A stretch of DNA of 44,261 nucleotides from Nemertoderma westbladi (lineage: Eukaryota > Xenacoelomorpha > Nemertodermatida > Nemertodermatidae), in contig JAUCBJ010003019.1 in assembly GCA_032718475.1 (NCBI GenBank), positions 1 through 44,261 on the forward strand, written 5' to 3'. The notes beneath the pieces were generated by a model that did not search any database, was not told where the DNA came from, and worked only from the letters and a program-made list of their open reading frames with translations. This document shows positions 9,383 through 18,592 of the stretch, piece after piece (the stretch's first letter is position 1; every line of letters begins with the position of its first letter). A program made the position numbers and the translations under genes.

Positions 9383-10755
9383 GAAGCGACAGCAGAGAAA
9401 CCGCAGAGGAGGGACGCTATTGACATCTATCTGTCAGACTATCAACGATTTCTAGGCGATGAAGAGTTGAGGAGAAGGCTGGCTGGACTTCGCCCTAATA
9501 GTGAAGAAGCCAAGCTTGTGTTGGACGCAATAGATGCGGAAATGTTAGCTGCGAACCAAGCTAAATTTGATGAACGCCTCCGCATCGCTAGAGTCCAAGA
9601 AGAACAAGTAAAGAAAAAACGTATAGAAGACAGAAAGACAGCAGCAGCGGCAGTGGCAGAAGTTGAAAGAAAAGTGGCAGTGGCAGCGGCAGAAGCGGAA
9701 AGAAAAGCAGAAGAGGCAGTGGCAGAAGCAGAACGGAGAGTGTCTGAAGAGACCACCCAACTAGAGTTGGAAAATCTTCAAGAGAATCAAGACTACATAA
9801 ATAAACAGTTAGCAGCTAGTCAGATGCAGATGATAAGTCGATCTACTCCCAAAAGGCAGGGATTTACATAATCTGATGAAGGCGATACTACCGATCCTGA
9901 AGGTGGAGGAAATAGATCTCGTCTAAACAGGCGTAGAAGAATCCCCCACCATCAGAAATTGCCTGATTTGCCCCCAGCTGTGAGAAGGCAACTAGCTAGC
10001 ACGGACTTAGGTAGTACAGAACCCACAGACCAAATTATTAGAGTAAAAAGACTCCCTACTATAGTAGATGAACCTGAAATAATTAGGCCTGTTCTCGAAG
10101 CCACCCCCTCTGTGATAGAGACCCCTGTACTTCCAGAACCCAACTCTAAATTCCCTTTGCACAGCACTAAACTACCTGTGCCCAGCAGAACAGCCCCTGA
10201 AACAGCTCCTGTCCTGGACTCCGAGCGAAATATCAATGATTTGTTGCCCATTGTCCCTCGTCCGCCCGCTACTATGTTGGCGGCTCCCGCTTCGGCGGTT
10301 GAGTGGGTGGATGAGGGACGGCGGGGGATGGATCTCCTGCTCAGGCAGATGCAGGAGACGGTCCAACAGTTCAATGGCACAGTAACGGAAAGTAGGTTAG
10401 AGTTGCAAGAAGTGCAGCAAAGTATCGCATTAGAACGCGATAAATTGGTAAATACCCAAAGGGGTATACCACCAACCCCAGTAACAATGTGTCAACCTGC
10501 TAGGTCTGAAGTATTTCATGCGCAAGGTGTGGAGCCTACACGCATCTATACTGCTAGTGAAGTAGAAACTCCTATAGTAAACCCTATTAAGGGTAATTAT
10601 AAACCTGTTGACAATGATATTCCATATAGACCTGATCATAATCCGAGAAATTTATATACCGATAACTCGATATTAAATAACACGATGGCCCAAGAAAGTT
10701 TTACACGTCAAATGGCTAGAACCGAAGCCCGTCAAGCGGTAAAGGTGGGAGAGAT
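9383..10755 (+). pseudogene. BEL copy B gag, coiled coil and proline-rich region
   Basis: Aligns to copy A gag from about residue 20 to 495. It contains the Ala/Glu/Lys coiled coil (about 9600-9770) and a Pro/Thr-rich linker with conserved blocks such as LPDLPPAVRRQL and VEWVDE. The stop TAA at 9869-9871 lies where copy A has TCA. The frame breaks off at 10755 where the CR1/Jockey-like element is inserted and resumes, without loss of bases, at 17104. Gag would form the particle core, but here the frame is dead. Confidence 0.85.
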
Positions 10756-11268
10756 TTTTTTTTTTTAACATTTATTATCCAAAGAAGAGGACAATTGGGC
10801 AACAAGCCGAAGCTTATGAGAGCCCTCTTGTCAATAATTACAATACAATTTGCACAACAGACATACAAAGGAAAGAAGCACAGTGCACATACCCAGGTAC
10901 TACTACATAAAAAGGAACGAGGTATCACACACACAACACATACCCAAACCAAAAACATACGTGAAGATCCAGCGCAGTAGGAAGTTGAAAAATTGATATC
11001 CCAAAAGTAAGCCAGCAATTAAGCGATCAGTAGAGTGAATATAGAAAATTACTGTTACAACTAAGTGGAATAAAAAAAAAAAAAATTTTTTTGTGTGTTG
11101 CAACCACAAATGTTGGAAATTAAAATTTGTAGAGGCGAAGATTTAGGTTAAAAAAGAATTACTATAGGTTCGGTTGTAATTTAAAAAAATAATATCTGGG
11201 TTTATTGTAGGTTATTCATTTCATTAAGATAATGAGCGTCTAGGTCGCCGTGCCGATGTCGGATGACA
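10756..11268 (-). other. 3' UTR and poly(A) end of the non-LTR element
   Basis: Non-coding, about 510 bp, ending in an A tail (T run at 10756-10766 on the plus strand). A second A/T homopolymer pair lies at about 11072-11091. No gene seen. Confidence 0.75.
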
Positions 11269-14200
11269 CTAATACCCTAGGAAATTAAAACGACCCGTGT
11301 TGGATACAAATGCGGAGATTATGTCGATAAGAGCCTGCGCCTTGGTGTGCTGCATAGTTATGGAGGGTGGGTGATTAACATCTGTTGGAGGGCCATATAA
11401 GATAGTAGTCAATGTTGGCCTTAGTCCTAAATTTGAAATAGCTGCATGCAAGACAACATGAAGAGAGTGATAATGGAAACATTCCATAAAGTAGTGGAAT
11501 GCGTCCTCTCGCTGATGACCGCAGGAACATGATTTTGTTAATTTAACATGGTTAGAGAAGAGATCGGAATTCAGTGAGGAGCAATTGCATCTGAGTCGCG
11601 CCAATAGGCCATTGATTGATGGTGATCCCAGGGTATAATAATAAGGAACAGGAGACGAGAAACATATTACTGGAAATACACCATTCCTGAAACTTTCAAT
11701 TGTGCCTGAATAACGCAAATCGATCGGAAGTGAGTTCCACAATCTAACAGTAGAAGGTAGGAACGAATCTCTGTAGAAGTTCCTATGGGCCATAGGAGGG
11801 CGTACATTCGTGGAGTTGCGGGTGTTGTATGCACTAGCGGACCTAACAACAGGTGGAAGGATATCCAATAAGTGTTGGGGGGCGCGGTCCGTCATCATTT
11901 TGTAGAATACACACAATTTCTGAAAATCTCGTCTTTGTTGAAGTGGGCACAGCCCAGATTCCTTATACAATTTGCTCGTGTGGCAAGAAACTGTCAATCT
12001 GCAAACTATTCGAATAGCTTCCTTATTTAGGAGCTCCAACTCCATTTTGAGATCCTGAGAGCAGTTGTTCCAAACGGTACTGGCATATTCCAAGTTTGAG
12101 CGGACAAAAGATTTGTAAATATTCATGAGTGCATCCCTGCTAACCTTGTATTTAACAATTCGTAACATATTTAACTTATTATTTGCAGATTTTAGAATTT
12201 TTTCAACCTGTGAGTGCCATTTTAGGGAGGATGAAAGAATAAGACCAAGATGTTGGTGCTCTTCAACTTCGGGGATCGAGATACCATTGAGGAAGAGAGG
12301 AAGATGATTAGGATCGCGTGACCTGCGATGTGAGAACAGCATACTCTCAGTCTTCGAGGGATTGAATTGAACTAACCACCGCGCGCCCCAATTGGATATT
12401 GATGTAAGGTCTGCATTAAGATTAGATGCGGCAAGAATGCAGTTGGACCTGGAATTGACCTCTATGTAGAGAGCGGTGTCATCAGCATAAAGGCTAATGT
12501 TGCCACTAACTACATCCACTATGTCATTGATGAAAATCAAAAACAGTAGGGGTCCCAGGACAGAACCTTGGGGGACTCCAGCCAAGACCTTCACCCAAGA
12601 CGATTGCTGACCATTCACTACAACACATTGAAAATTGTCATTCAAATAGTTGTGGAGCCATTCCAGAAGCTTCCCCCCAATTCCCATGTTTTCCATTTTA
12701 TGCAGCAGACTTTTGTGATGGACTTTGTCAAAAGCCTTACTTATATCTAGAAATACAATTCGGACCTCCTTCCCTTTGTCTAAAGCACTAACAAGGGCGT
12801 TATAGAGTGAAATCAATTGATAGATAGTACCGTCCCCACCCTTGAAACCAGACTGAAATTTGGAGATGTAGGTCTTAACATGAGTGAAGATTATTCTATG
12901 GATGTAGTGCTCGAACAACTTCCCAAGGTTACTGGTAAGGGCAACTGGACGAAAGTTGTTACAAATATCATTTGGAAATTTTTTCAAGAGTGGCAGGACA
13001 TAGCGCATTTTCCATTTTTTTGGATGATACCCGCTATCAAAGATAAATTGAAACAATTTGGAAACGTGAGCTATTATCACAGGCATTCCAGCCTTTATCA
13101 TTCTGTTTGAAATTCCTTCGGCAGGACAGGTAGCACCATCTGGGTCTAAAGCTTTAATGTCGCACAGAATTTCAGATGCACAAAAGTTGATCTCGGTAAG
13201 TATAGGTTCCGGAGGAGCAGTTTGGGGCATAATGAAGTTAGATTCGTCCAGTGAGTATTGATCAATAAAGAAAGAGTTAAAGAGGTCCGCCTTCTCCTTG
13301 GGTGACACAGCAACGATGTTATTATGAGATACCGAGGGAATCTCCGGTTCCAGAGCTTTTCCCATTAATTGTTTGCAAATTGACCACCATTGTTTGCTGG
13401 AAGACCTTGTTGCAAGAAGTTTTTCTGAAAGGTTTGCAAAATACTCATTTTTGGCTTTGCGGCATTCTAGAACGTACTTATTTCTAGCTGAACGAAAGTT
13501 GTTCCAAGAGTTGCCATTGTTGGTGGATTTAGCAACCCGATGTACTCTATCTTTAATGCGAGAGAGGCGTCTTAACTCAGTGGTACACCACGGCTTATCA
13601 TTTGGGCGTACTGTAATAATTTTATTCGGAATTGAAGAACTCGCACAAAGGAAAAATCGGTCTGTCCACGCCGAAACGATGTCGTCAACATCAGTGTAGT
13701 CCGTGTAGACACTGTCCCAATTAGTTTCAGTCAAAAGGCGCCTGAATTTTGGAAAATCCGCCTCCTTATAAAGCCAGATCCGTCTAGTGTATGCTGGTAT
13801 TGTGTTAATAGGAAATTTATAAGAGAAAGAAATTACGCAGTGGTCGCTTGTACCGTAAGGGCTCGAAATATCTATGTTAAAGATAGAATTCGGAAGAGTG
13901 GAAATAACTGGGGATGGTGATGTACTAGTAGTTTGGGTTATGCGAGTAGGCTCCTGAATATACTGGAACAAACACTGACGCAATATAAGAGAGGAAATAT
14001 CACGACATTTAGTTGGATCTAAAAGGTCCTGATTGAAGTCTCCCAAAATAAGAATCTCCTTGAATCCTAAACTCTTTGCTTCTGAAACCATAGAATTAGC
14101 TACTTCCCAGAAGTTACTAGGGGTGGTGCTAGGCCGATAGAATAGACCGATAGCAAGTTTTTTGCGGCCAAAACTACAGGAGCACCATAATGATTCGAAT

Positions 14201-14667
14201 AGTGGGTCAATGTTCTCGATGGTGCTAAGCCTCTTAACTTTAAACTTGTTGGAAATGTATAAAGCTAAGCCACCACCAAGAGACGGGCGATCACGGCGTT
14301 GTGGCACATGAAAATTAGATATCAGAAATTTATTAGAAATCTGATCAGATGAAAACCAGGTCTCGACGAATGCAAGTATATCAAAGTTTGAGGATAGATT
14401 ATCTGGCAAAAAATCCCAATTACAAGGCAGTGAACGAATATTTGTCAGCATAACTTTAATAGATGGAAGAGAGGGGCCTGGGTTAGGGTGAATATCCCCG
14501 GATATATATAAAATAAAAGTTAAACATGCAATAAACCACGCAAGAGCTAGGCCATGGAAAAGCAGTAAGGAAAACGTGTCACAAAAATTTTCGCTTCTAC
14601 AGTATCCAGAGGTAGCCCCGTGAAAAGTCCCCACGCTTGCTCGCCATTGCTCAATAGAAATGTTCAT
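11269..14667 (-). CDS. ORF2: apurinic-type endonuclease plus reverse transcriptase (CR1/Jockey-like)
   Basis: 1132 residues from ATG at 14667, uninterrupted. Residues 32-56 are hydrophobic and run into a 2A-like GDIHPNPGP (57-65). The endonuclease follows at about 70-290, with LTNIRSL, VETWF, ILGDFNQD and SDHCVIS, the usual catalytic landmarks of APE-type EN. The RT core spans about 550-780, with FRPVALTSNLGK, FLDISKAFDKVHH, AGVPQGSVLGPLLF and YADD at 727-730. The C-terminus has the RLWNSLP motif common to the Jockey/CR1 group and a Cys/His cluster at about 1028-1065. The protein nicks target DNA and primes reverse transcription there. All key residues are present, so the enzyme may be active. 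It starts 1.26 kb after ORF1, unusually far. Confidence 0.93.
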   Translation of the reverse strand: MNISIEQWRASVGTFHGATSGYCRSENFCDTFSLLLFHGLALAWFIACLTFILYISGDIHPNPGPSLPSIKVMLTNIRSLPCNWDFLPDNLSSNFDILAFVETWFSSDQISNKFLISNFHVPQRRDRPSLGGGLALYISNKFKVKRLSTIENIDPLFESLWCSCSFGRKKLAIGLFYRPSTTPSNFWEVANSMVSEAKSLGFKEILILGDFNQDLLDPTKCRDISSLILRQCLFQYIQEPTRITQTTSTSPSPVISTLPNSIFNIDISSPYGTSDHCVISFSYKFPINTIPAYTRRIWLYKEADFPKFRRLLTETNWDSVYTDYTDVDDIVSAWTDRFFLCASSSIPNKIITVRPNDKPWCTTELRRLSRIKDRVHRVAKSTNNGNSWNNFRSARNKYVLECRKAKNEYFANLSEKLLATRSSSKQWWSICKQLMGKALEPEIPSVSHNNIVAVSPKEKADLFNSFFIDQYSLDESNFIMPQTAPPEPILTEINFCASEILCDIKALDPDGATCPAEGISNRMIKAGMPVIIAHVSKLFQFIFDSGYHPKKWKMRYVLPLLKKFPNDICNNFRPVALTSNLGKLFEHYIHRIIFTHVKTYISKFQSGFKGGDGTIYQLISLYNALVSALDKGKEVRIVFLDISKAFDKVHHKSLLHKMENMGIGGKLLEWLHNYLNDNFQCVVVNGQQSSWVKVLAGVPQGSVLGPLLFLIFINDIVDVVSGNISLYADDTALYIEVNSRSNCILAASNLNADLTSISNWGARWLVQFNPSKTESMLFSHRRSRDPNHLPLFLNGISIPEVEEHQHLGLILSSSLKWHSQVEKILKSANNKLNMLRIVKYKVSRDALMNIYKSFVRSNLEYASTVWNNCSQDLKMELELLNKEAIRIVCRLTVSCHTSKLYKESGLCPLQQRRDFQKLCVFYKMMTDRAPQHLLDILPPVVRSASAYNTRNSTNVRPPMAHRNFYRDSFLPSTVRLWNSLPIDLRYSGTIESFRNGVFPVICFSSPVPYYYTLGSPSINGLLARLRCNCSSLNSDLFSNHVKLTKSCSCGHQREDAFHYFMECFHYHSLHVVLHAAISNLGLRPTLTTILYGPPTDVNHPPSITMQHTKAQALIDIISAFVSNTGRFNFLGY
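14473..14496 (-). other. 2A-like peptide motif at the ORF2 N-terminus
   Basis: Encodes DIHPNPGP (residues 58-65). Canonical 2A ends D-V/I-E-x-N-P-G-P; here Glu is replaced by His. It follows a hydrophobic, signal-like stretch. Known 2A sequences make the ribosome skip the Gly-Pro bond; the His variant may be weak or inactive. It marks the probable N-terminus of the mature EN-RT. Confidence 0.6.
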
Positions 14668-14719
14668 TTAAAAAATTTCGAAAGAAAAAAAAAACGAGAA
14701 AAGTTGTGAGGAGCGAGCA

Positions 14720-14742
14720 GGGGGGGGGGGGGGGGGGGGGGG
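14720..14742 (-). repeat. 23-base poly(C) tract (element sense) upstream of ORF2
   Basis: An uninterrupted run of 23 G on the plus strand, hence C23 in the element RNA, ending 52 bases before the ORF2 ATG. It is the longest homopolymer in the window. Poly(C) tracts bind poly(C)-binding proteins; a role in ORF2 translation is conjecture. Confidence 0.85.
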
Positions 14743-15333
14743 CAGTGATGCAACACACAAAGCGCGTAATAAGCTTACCTTTGGATAAAAATATTTTTTG
14801 CAAATAGGATAAGAGACATGGCAGTATGAAGATGCTGATTGGCTTGAGGGAAATCCAACACACATGACATTCACACACACACACCAACTCACACAGCAGA
14901 CACAGACAACAGACATACAAAGTGATATAATGTGGTATGAAGTGAAGAGAAGGGAGAATGAGTGAACCCAAGAAATGGAAAAGATGAATTAATTTCAAAT
15001 TTGACTGTGGTCTATATTCCCATCACCATAAACGTTAATAACGATATTGTACATACATAGGCCTGTGGCAATTGAAAATTAATACATACAAAAGATCGGC
15101 GAGCAAATAAACGTAAATTAGGTGAATTATATCCACGCATAAGAGGAATCGACTATGTTCATGCGAAATTAAGTTGACTGATACGGAAAATATATATGCT
15201 GAATATTTCAAATACAACTGTTCTGGAAAATATTTCAAATGCCAAACTAATGCGTAAATTAAAATGAATGATATAAAATATGGCACTTAGTAGGCTGATA
15301 AATTTACGCGGAAATTAAATTAAATACCGGTAC
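14743..15333 (-). other. Inter-ORF spacer of the non-LTR element, non-repetitive part
   Basis: AT-rich sequence with a CA microsatellite at about 14871-14884. Frames on either strand are short and lack recognisable motifs. It joins the poly(C) tract to the 50-bp repeat array. Confidence 0.55.
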
Positions 15334-15808
15334 TGGAATATGGCGCTTAGTAGACTGAAGTATATGTAGAATATTAAATACTGAAATATGAATGCAGAAA
15401 TATGGCGCTTAATAAATTGAAATATTTATATAGAGGATTAGATACTGAAATATGGCGCTTAATAAATTGAAATATTTATTAAAATATGGCGCTTAATAAA
15501 TTGAAATATTTATATAGAGGAATAGATACTGAAATATGGCGCTTAGTAAATTGAAACATTTATATAGAGGATTAGATACTGAAATATGGCGCTTAAAAAA
15601 CTGAATATTTATGTGGAATATTAAATACTGAAATATGGCGCTTAGTAAATTGAAATATTTATATAGACTATATATAAACTGAAACATTTATGTAGAACAT
15701 TAACTACTGAAATGTGGTGCTTAGTAGGCTGAAATATTACCGCAGAAGTTAAAGATTAAAATATGGCGCATAGTGACTAAAATGCTTGAATAGAATATTA
15801 AGCTAACT
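15334..15808. repeat. About nine units of a 50-bp tandem repeat containing ATATGGCGC
   Basis: Units begin near 15334, 15395, 15447, 15483, 15531, 15581, 15630, 15709 and 15759, with lengths of 36-79 bp, mostly 48-52. Each opens with a version of AATATGGCGCTTA, then TAAATTGAAATATTTATATAGAG. The word AATATGGC fits the YY1 core AANATGGC. The array sits between ORF1 and ORF2 of the non-LTR element, where an internal promoter could lie. Confidence 0.8.
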
Positions 15809-15928
15809 AATAAGAAATATACTTCTGAAACTTGAAACATTTGACTTGGTAAAAATGATATAACTGAATCAGTAAATACCGGTAGATGGTCAGTACCGAT
15901 ACAGTTACGATGAACATCACCTGCTCAA

Positions 15929-16954
15929 CTATTCTTCGGACGACCCACGAAGACCGATCAGAAGGGAGAATAATCTGGGGGACAAGTCAGACTGGAGGAA
16001 ATTGAGGACGTCTGTTAGAATCGTTAGATCTTTGGTAGCACAACGATCCTGTCCACCGTTGATAGCGTCCTCTACGACCTTGCGAAGTGAATCCACTCGG
16101 AAAACATCCCGCTTCTCGCCCGACAACAACTTGATGTATATGGCACCGTCGCGTGTCCAACAGTCCGATATTAATTTCATTTTGACAAATTTACGGCACT
16201 CAAGGAATAGAAGGGAGCGGTAAGGCGTGAGGCACTCGTTTACATAAATACGATCTGCCCGTGAGTCTGTCTTTAGTTTGAAACGGCCACGGTAGAAATG
16301 ATCCCTTGCCCTATACGTACTGAACTTTATGACTACCTGCCTTTTGTTGCGGGAAAGGTGAATTCTAGATGTGTCGCGAAGTAGATCGAATGATGTTACC
16401 CCACAACGCCGAGCGACCTCTACAACGAATGTGTCAACAACGTCATTAGTGGAAGCGGGAGAACTGGCTGCCTGCACGGCAGTCGCTTCTGCTGAAGGGC
16501 CGGATAATATAAGAGTGTTACGGCGCGAATATTGGGACTCATTATCACTTTTAAGAGCAAGAGCATTGATATGGGTTTTTTGGACAGAGCATCCGGTACA
16601 AGGTGACTCGAGTCGGCTGAGAAGAGATGTCGTCAGCGAGTCGAATTTAGCAGATATCGATCTCGTTATATTGTCTGCAAAGGACTGTAATAAGCCGCGC
16701 ATATCATCCTTATTGCCAGTAGTGAAATTCGAGATAGCGGAGGAAAAAGTCGGTTCGTCTTCTTCGCCCCAGTCGAGCGTCGTAGTCTGCGTCGCCTGAG
16801 GTACCGGTACCGATACCGGTAAACGTTTCGGATCTGGGGAGGCTACAGATGAGGAATGAGACGTTGCACTGTAAGAACGTTTGGACGGACCGTCACTACG
16901 ATTTAATTCTGTTTCTGTCATGCGAGTGCAAGTTCCCGTTGCCGTTGGGTTCAT
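15929..16954 (-). CDS. ORF1 protein of the non-LTR element (RNA-binding, L1/CR1-type)
   Basis: 341 residues from ATG at 16954; an alternative ATG lies 11 codons further in (16921), and the frame extends upstream only through a non-ATG codon. A Ser/Thr/Pro-rich N-terminus is followed by a short amphipathic stretch (ISAKFDSLTTSLLSRLES) that could be a coiled coil. Then comes an RRM-like half starting near the block SRRNTLILSG, with RQVVIKF and RADRIYVNE, typical of ORF1 proteins of L1- and CR1-type elements. Such proteins coat the element RNA as a chaperone. The frame is intact and in the same orientation as ORF2. No zinc knuckle is seen. The element 5' UTR (about 16955-17103) is very short. 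Confidence 0.78.
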   Translation of the reverse strand: MNPTATGTCTRMTETELNRSDGPSKRSYSATSHSSSVASPDPKRLPVSVPVPQATQTTTLDWGEEDEPTFSSAISNFTTGNKDDMRGLLQSFADNITRSISAKFDSLTTSLLSRLESPCTGCSVQKTHINALALKSDNESQYSRRNTLILSGPSAEATAVQAASSPASTNDVVDTFVVEVARRCGVTSFDLLRDTSRIHLSRNKRQVVIKFSTYRARDHFYRGRFKLKTDSRADRIYVNECLTPYRSLLFLECRKFVKMKLISDCWTRDGAIYIKLLSGEKRDVFRVDSLRKVVEDAINGGQDRCATKDLTILTDVLNFLQSDLSPRLFSLLIGLRGSSEE

Positions 16955-17103
16955 TTCGCAGCGGGAAGGATAGCAGTGAGGCAATAGAACGACGGTAGGC
17001 CTATGTAGTACGGTACAATTTATTAAAAGCCTGAAATTGGTGTATTGGGACTAGGATGTGCACTAGGCCTCCATTATTGTACGTACAAGTATATCAAGTA
17101 TAT

Positions 17104-18151
17104 CGTCAAGTTCAATGGAGATGAGATGAAATGGTTACCTTTTAATGAATATTATAAAGATAACATACAGAACTCTGTGCTATCTAACGGAGAGAAACTT
17201 AGATTCCTCATCGAGTGCTTGGAAGGATCTCCCAAGTTAATGGCGTTAAAGTTTATTGGACATCCAGATGGATTAAGACAAGTTTGGGATACACTAAACA
17301 TCAGGTATGGTAATAGGAATAACATAGCTAGGTATTTGTATGCAAAACTAGTAGCGCCCCGAAAGTTCATTAGCAGCGGGATTATAGAGTTTTCCGATGA
17401 GATTCAGGAGATCTGTAGACAATTAGATTGGCTAGGTAAGTCTCATGAATATCAGAGTTCTATGGTTATTGGAGCCGTAGCATCTACTTTACCCAAGGGT
17501 GGAGTAGCTACACGCTGGGATAAGAAAGTGTTATATATGATGGAACAACAACGACGAGACCCTACCATGGCTGATCTCATGTCATTCTTAGATGGAGAAG
17601 TAAAATTACAGCTCCTAAAGCAGTCCAGGGAGAAGACACCGGAAAATAAGGTAAGTGAGAAACCCGTTTCTAGGAGAAAGGTAACACCAGTGTGTTATAC
17701 AGACGACGGCGAAAGCCAGGCTTCTCAAGAAGAAGACAGCGGAAAAGACACTGAAAGATCTTACTATGTAAACAAAGCGTCTAAAGACGTAAGTAAATTC
17801 AAGTCTCGAACCAATGACAGGAGAGAACAGGTAAGAAAAACTCCTCCTACGTCTCCTAAGAAAATTCATGTAAGAAAGCCCGAAGAAAGAACGAGTGTGC
17901 ACAACGTTACTCAAAGTAAGGTAAGTAACATCAAACCGAAATGTGCGCTGTGTGACGGGCCCCACCGTTTGAGCGTGTGTGATGAATTCCTAAAGAAATC
18001 ATTGAAAGATAGACGTGAAGTCATGTGGGATAAGCGGTTGTGTTATAATTGCCTCAGACAAGGACACCAACGGCGAACCTGGTACTCCGATGCAAGGTGT
18101 GCAAAGTGCGGCGCAAAGCATCATATCTTGTTGCACACTGAATTCGAATGA
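17104..18151 (+). pseudogene. BEL copy B gag, capsid-like and nucleocapsid part
   Basis: Continues the gag frame after the non-LTR insertion. A conserved block (KFNGDEMKWLPF..., PKLMALKFIGHP) is followed by a charged linker rich in GTAAGT words and then the nucleocapsid knuckles (17940-18130). The second knuckle reads CYNCLRQGHQRRTW: its last Cys has become Trp, whereas copy A keeps Cys. The stop TGA at 18149-18151 replaces a CGA codon of copy A, a typical CpG-decay change; the frame then continues in register into the protease region. So gag and pol were originally one frame, and this copy is dead. Confidence 0.88.
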
Positions 18152-18592
18152 AACAGCCTGAGTCAGGTAAGTGAGTCCGAACTACATGTCCAATTCAGTG
18201 ATGTGAACGACACTGACCAAAGTTCTGAGATGGAAGGATTTTATACGGACGAATTCTCCGATGAAAACGAATCCTGTTACCTAATATATACCACAGTGTA
18301 TCGAGCACTTACCTATGAAAAGGACACCGACAGTGAGCCCCCCCTAACTACTCCTGACCGACAACCATCTTGGAAAGCACCAACTTCCAACGTAGGAATC
18401 AGAGAATTTCCCGTAGTGCAGTTGAGAGTCCATGGGCCAAACAAAAGCTATATAGTGAATGCCCTCCTTGACTCCGGCAGCACAGGAACATTCATCGACA
18501 AAGAACTAGCCGAAGACATCTTTGCTGGACAACCCAAATTCCGAACTAAGTTAAACATGTCAGGAATTATGAGGTTTGGAAATCTACAGTAA
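18152..18592 (+). pseudogene. BEL copy B protease region
   Basis: In frame with gag after the TGA. An acidic linker leads into a retropepsin-like aspartic protease with LLDSGSTGTFIDKEL; the catalytic Asp-Ser-Gly is encoded at 18470-18478. The protease would cut Gag-Pol into its parts. The frame ends at TAA 18590-18592; the protein continues in frame 1 from about 18560, so a one-base indel lies near 18545-18590. Copy A leaves the window before this point, so the original reading cannot be checked here. Confidence 0.8.

Larger units (their letters stand above)
10756..17103 (-). mobile_element. CR1/Jockey-like APE-type non-LTR retrotransposon, near full length
   Basis: Inserted in copy B gag on the minus strand. 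Copy A shows the empty site: GAGAGAT joins directly to CGTCAAG, so nothing was deleted, and at most an AT dinucleotide is duplicated. Element order from the right: 5' end near 17103, ORF1 (16954-15929), a 1.26-kb inter-ORF spacer with a 50-bp repeat array and a C23 tract, ORF2 (14667-11269), a 3' UTR and a poly(A) tail seen as 11 T at 10756-10766. Both ORFs are intact, unlike the host element. An APE endonuclease, an RT with YADD and the lack of a clear target duplication suit the CR1/L2/Jockey group; the exact clade needs a tree. Confidence 0.88.

Noticed and set aside
14651-14998. Minus-strand ORFs with a poly-proline run at the C23 tract
   Set aside because: The proline run is the homopolymer itself; the frames lie in the inter-ORF spacer and overlap the ORF2 start, with no protein motif.
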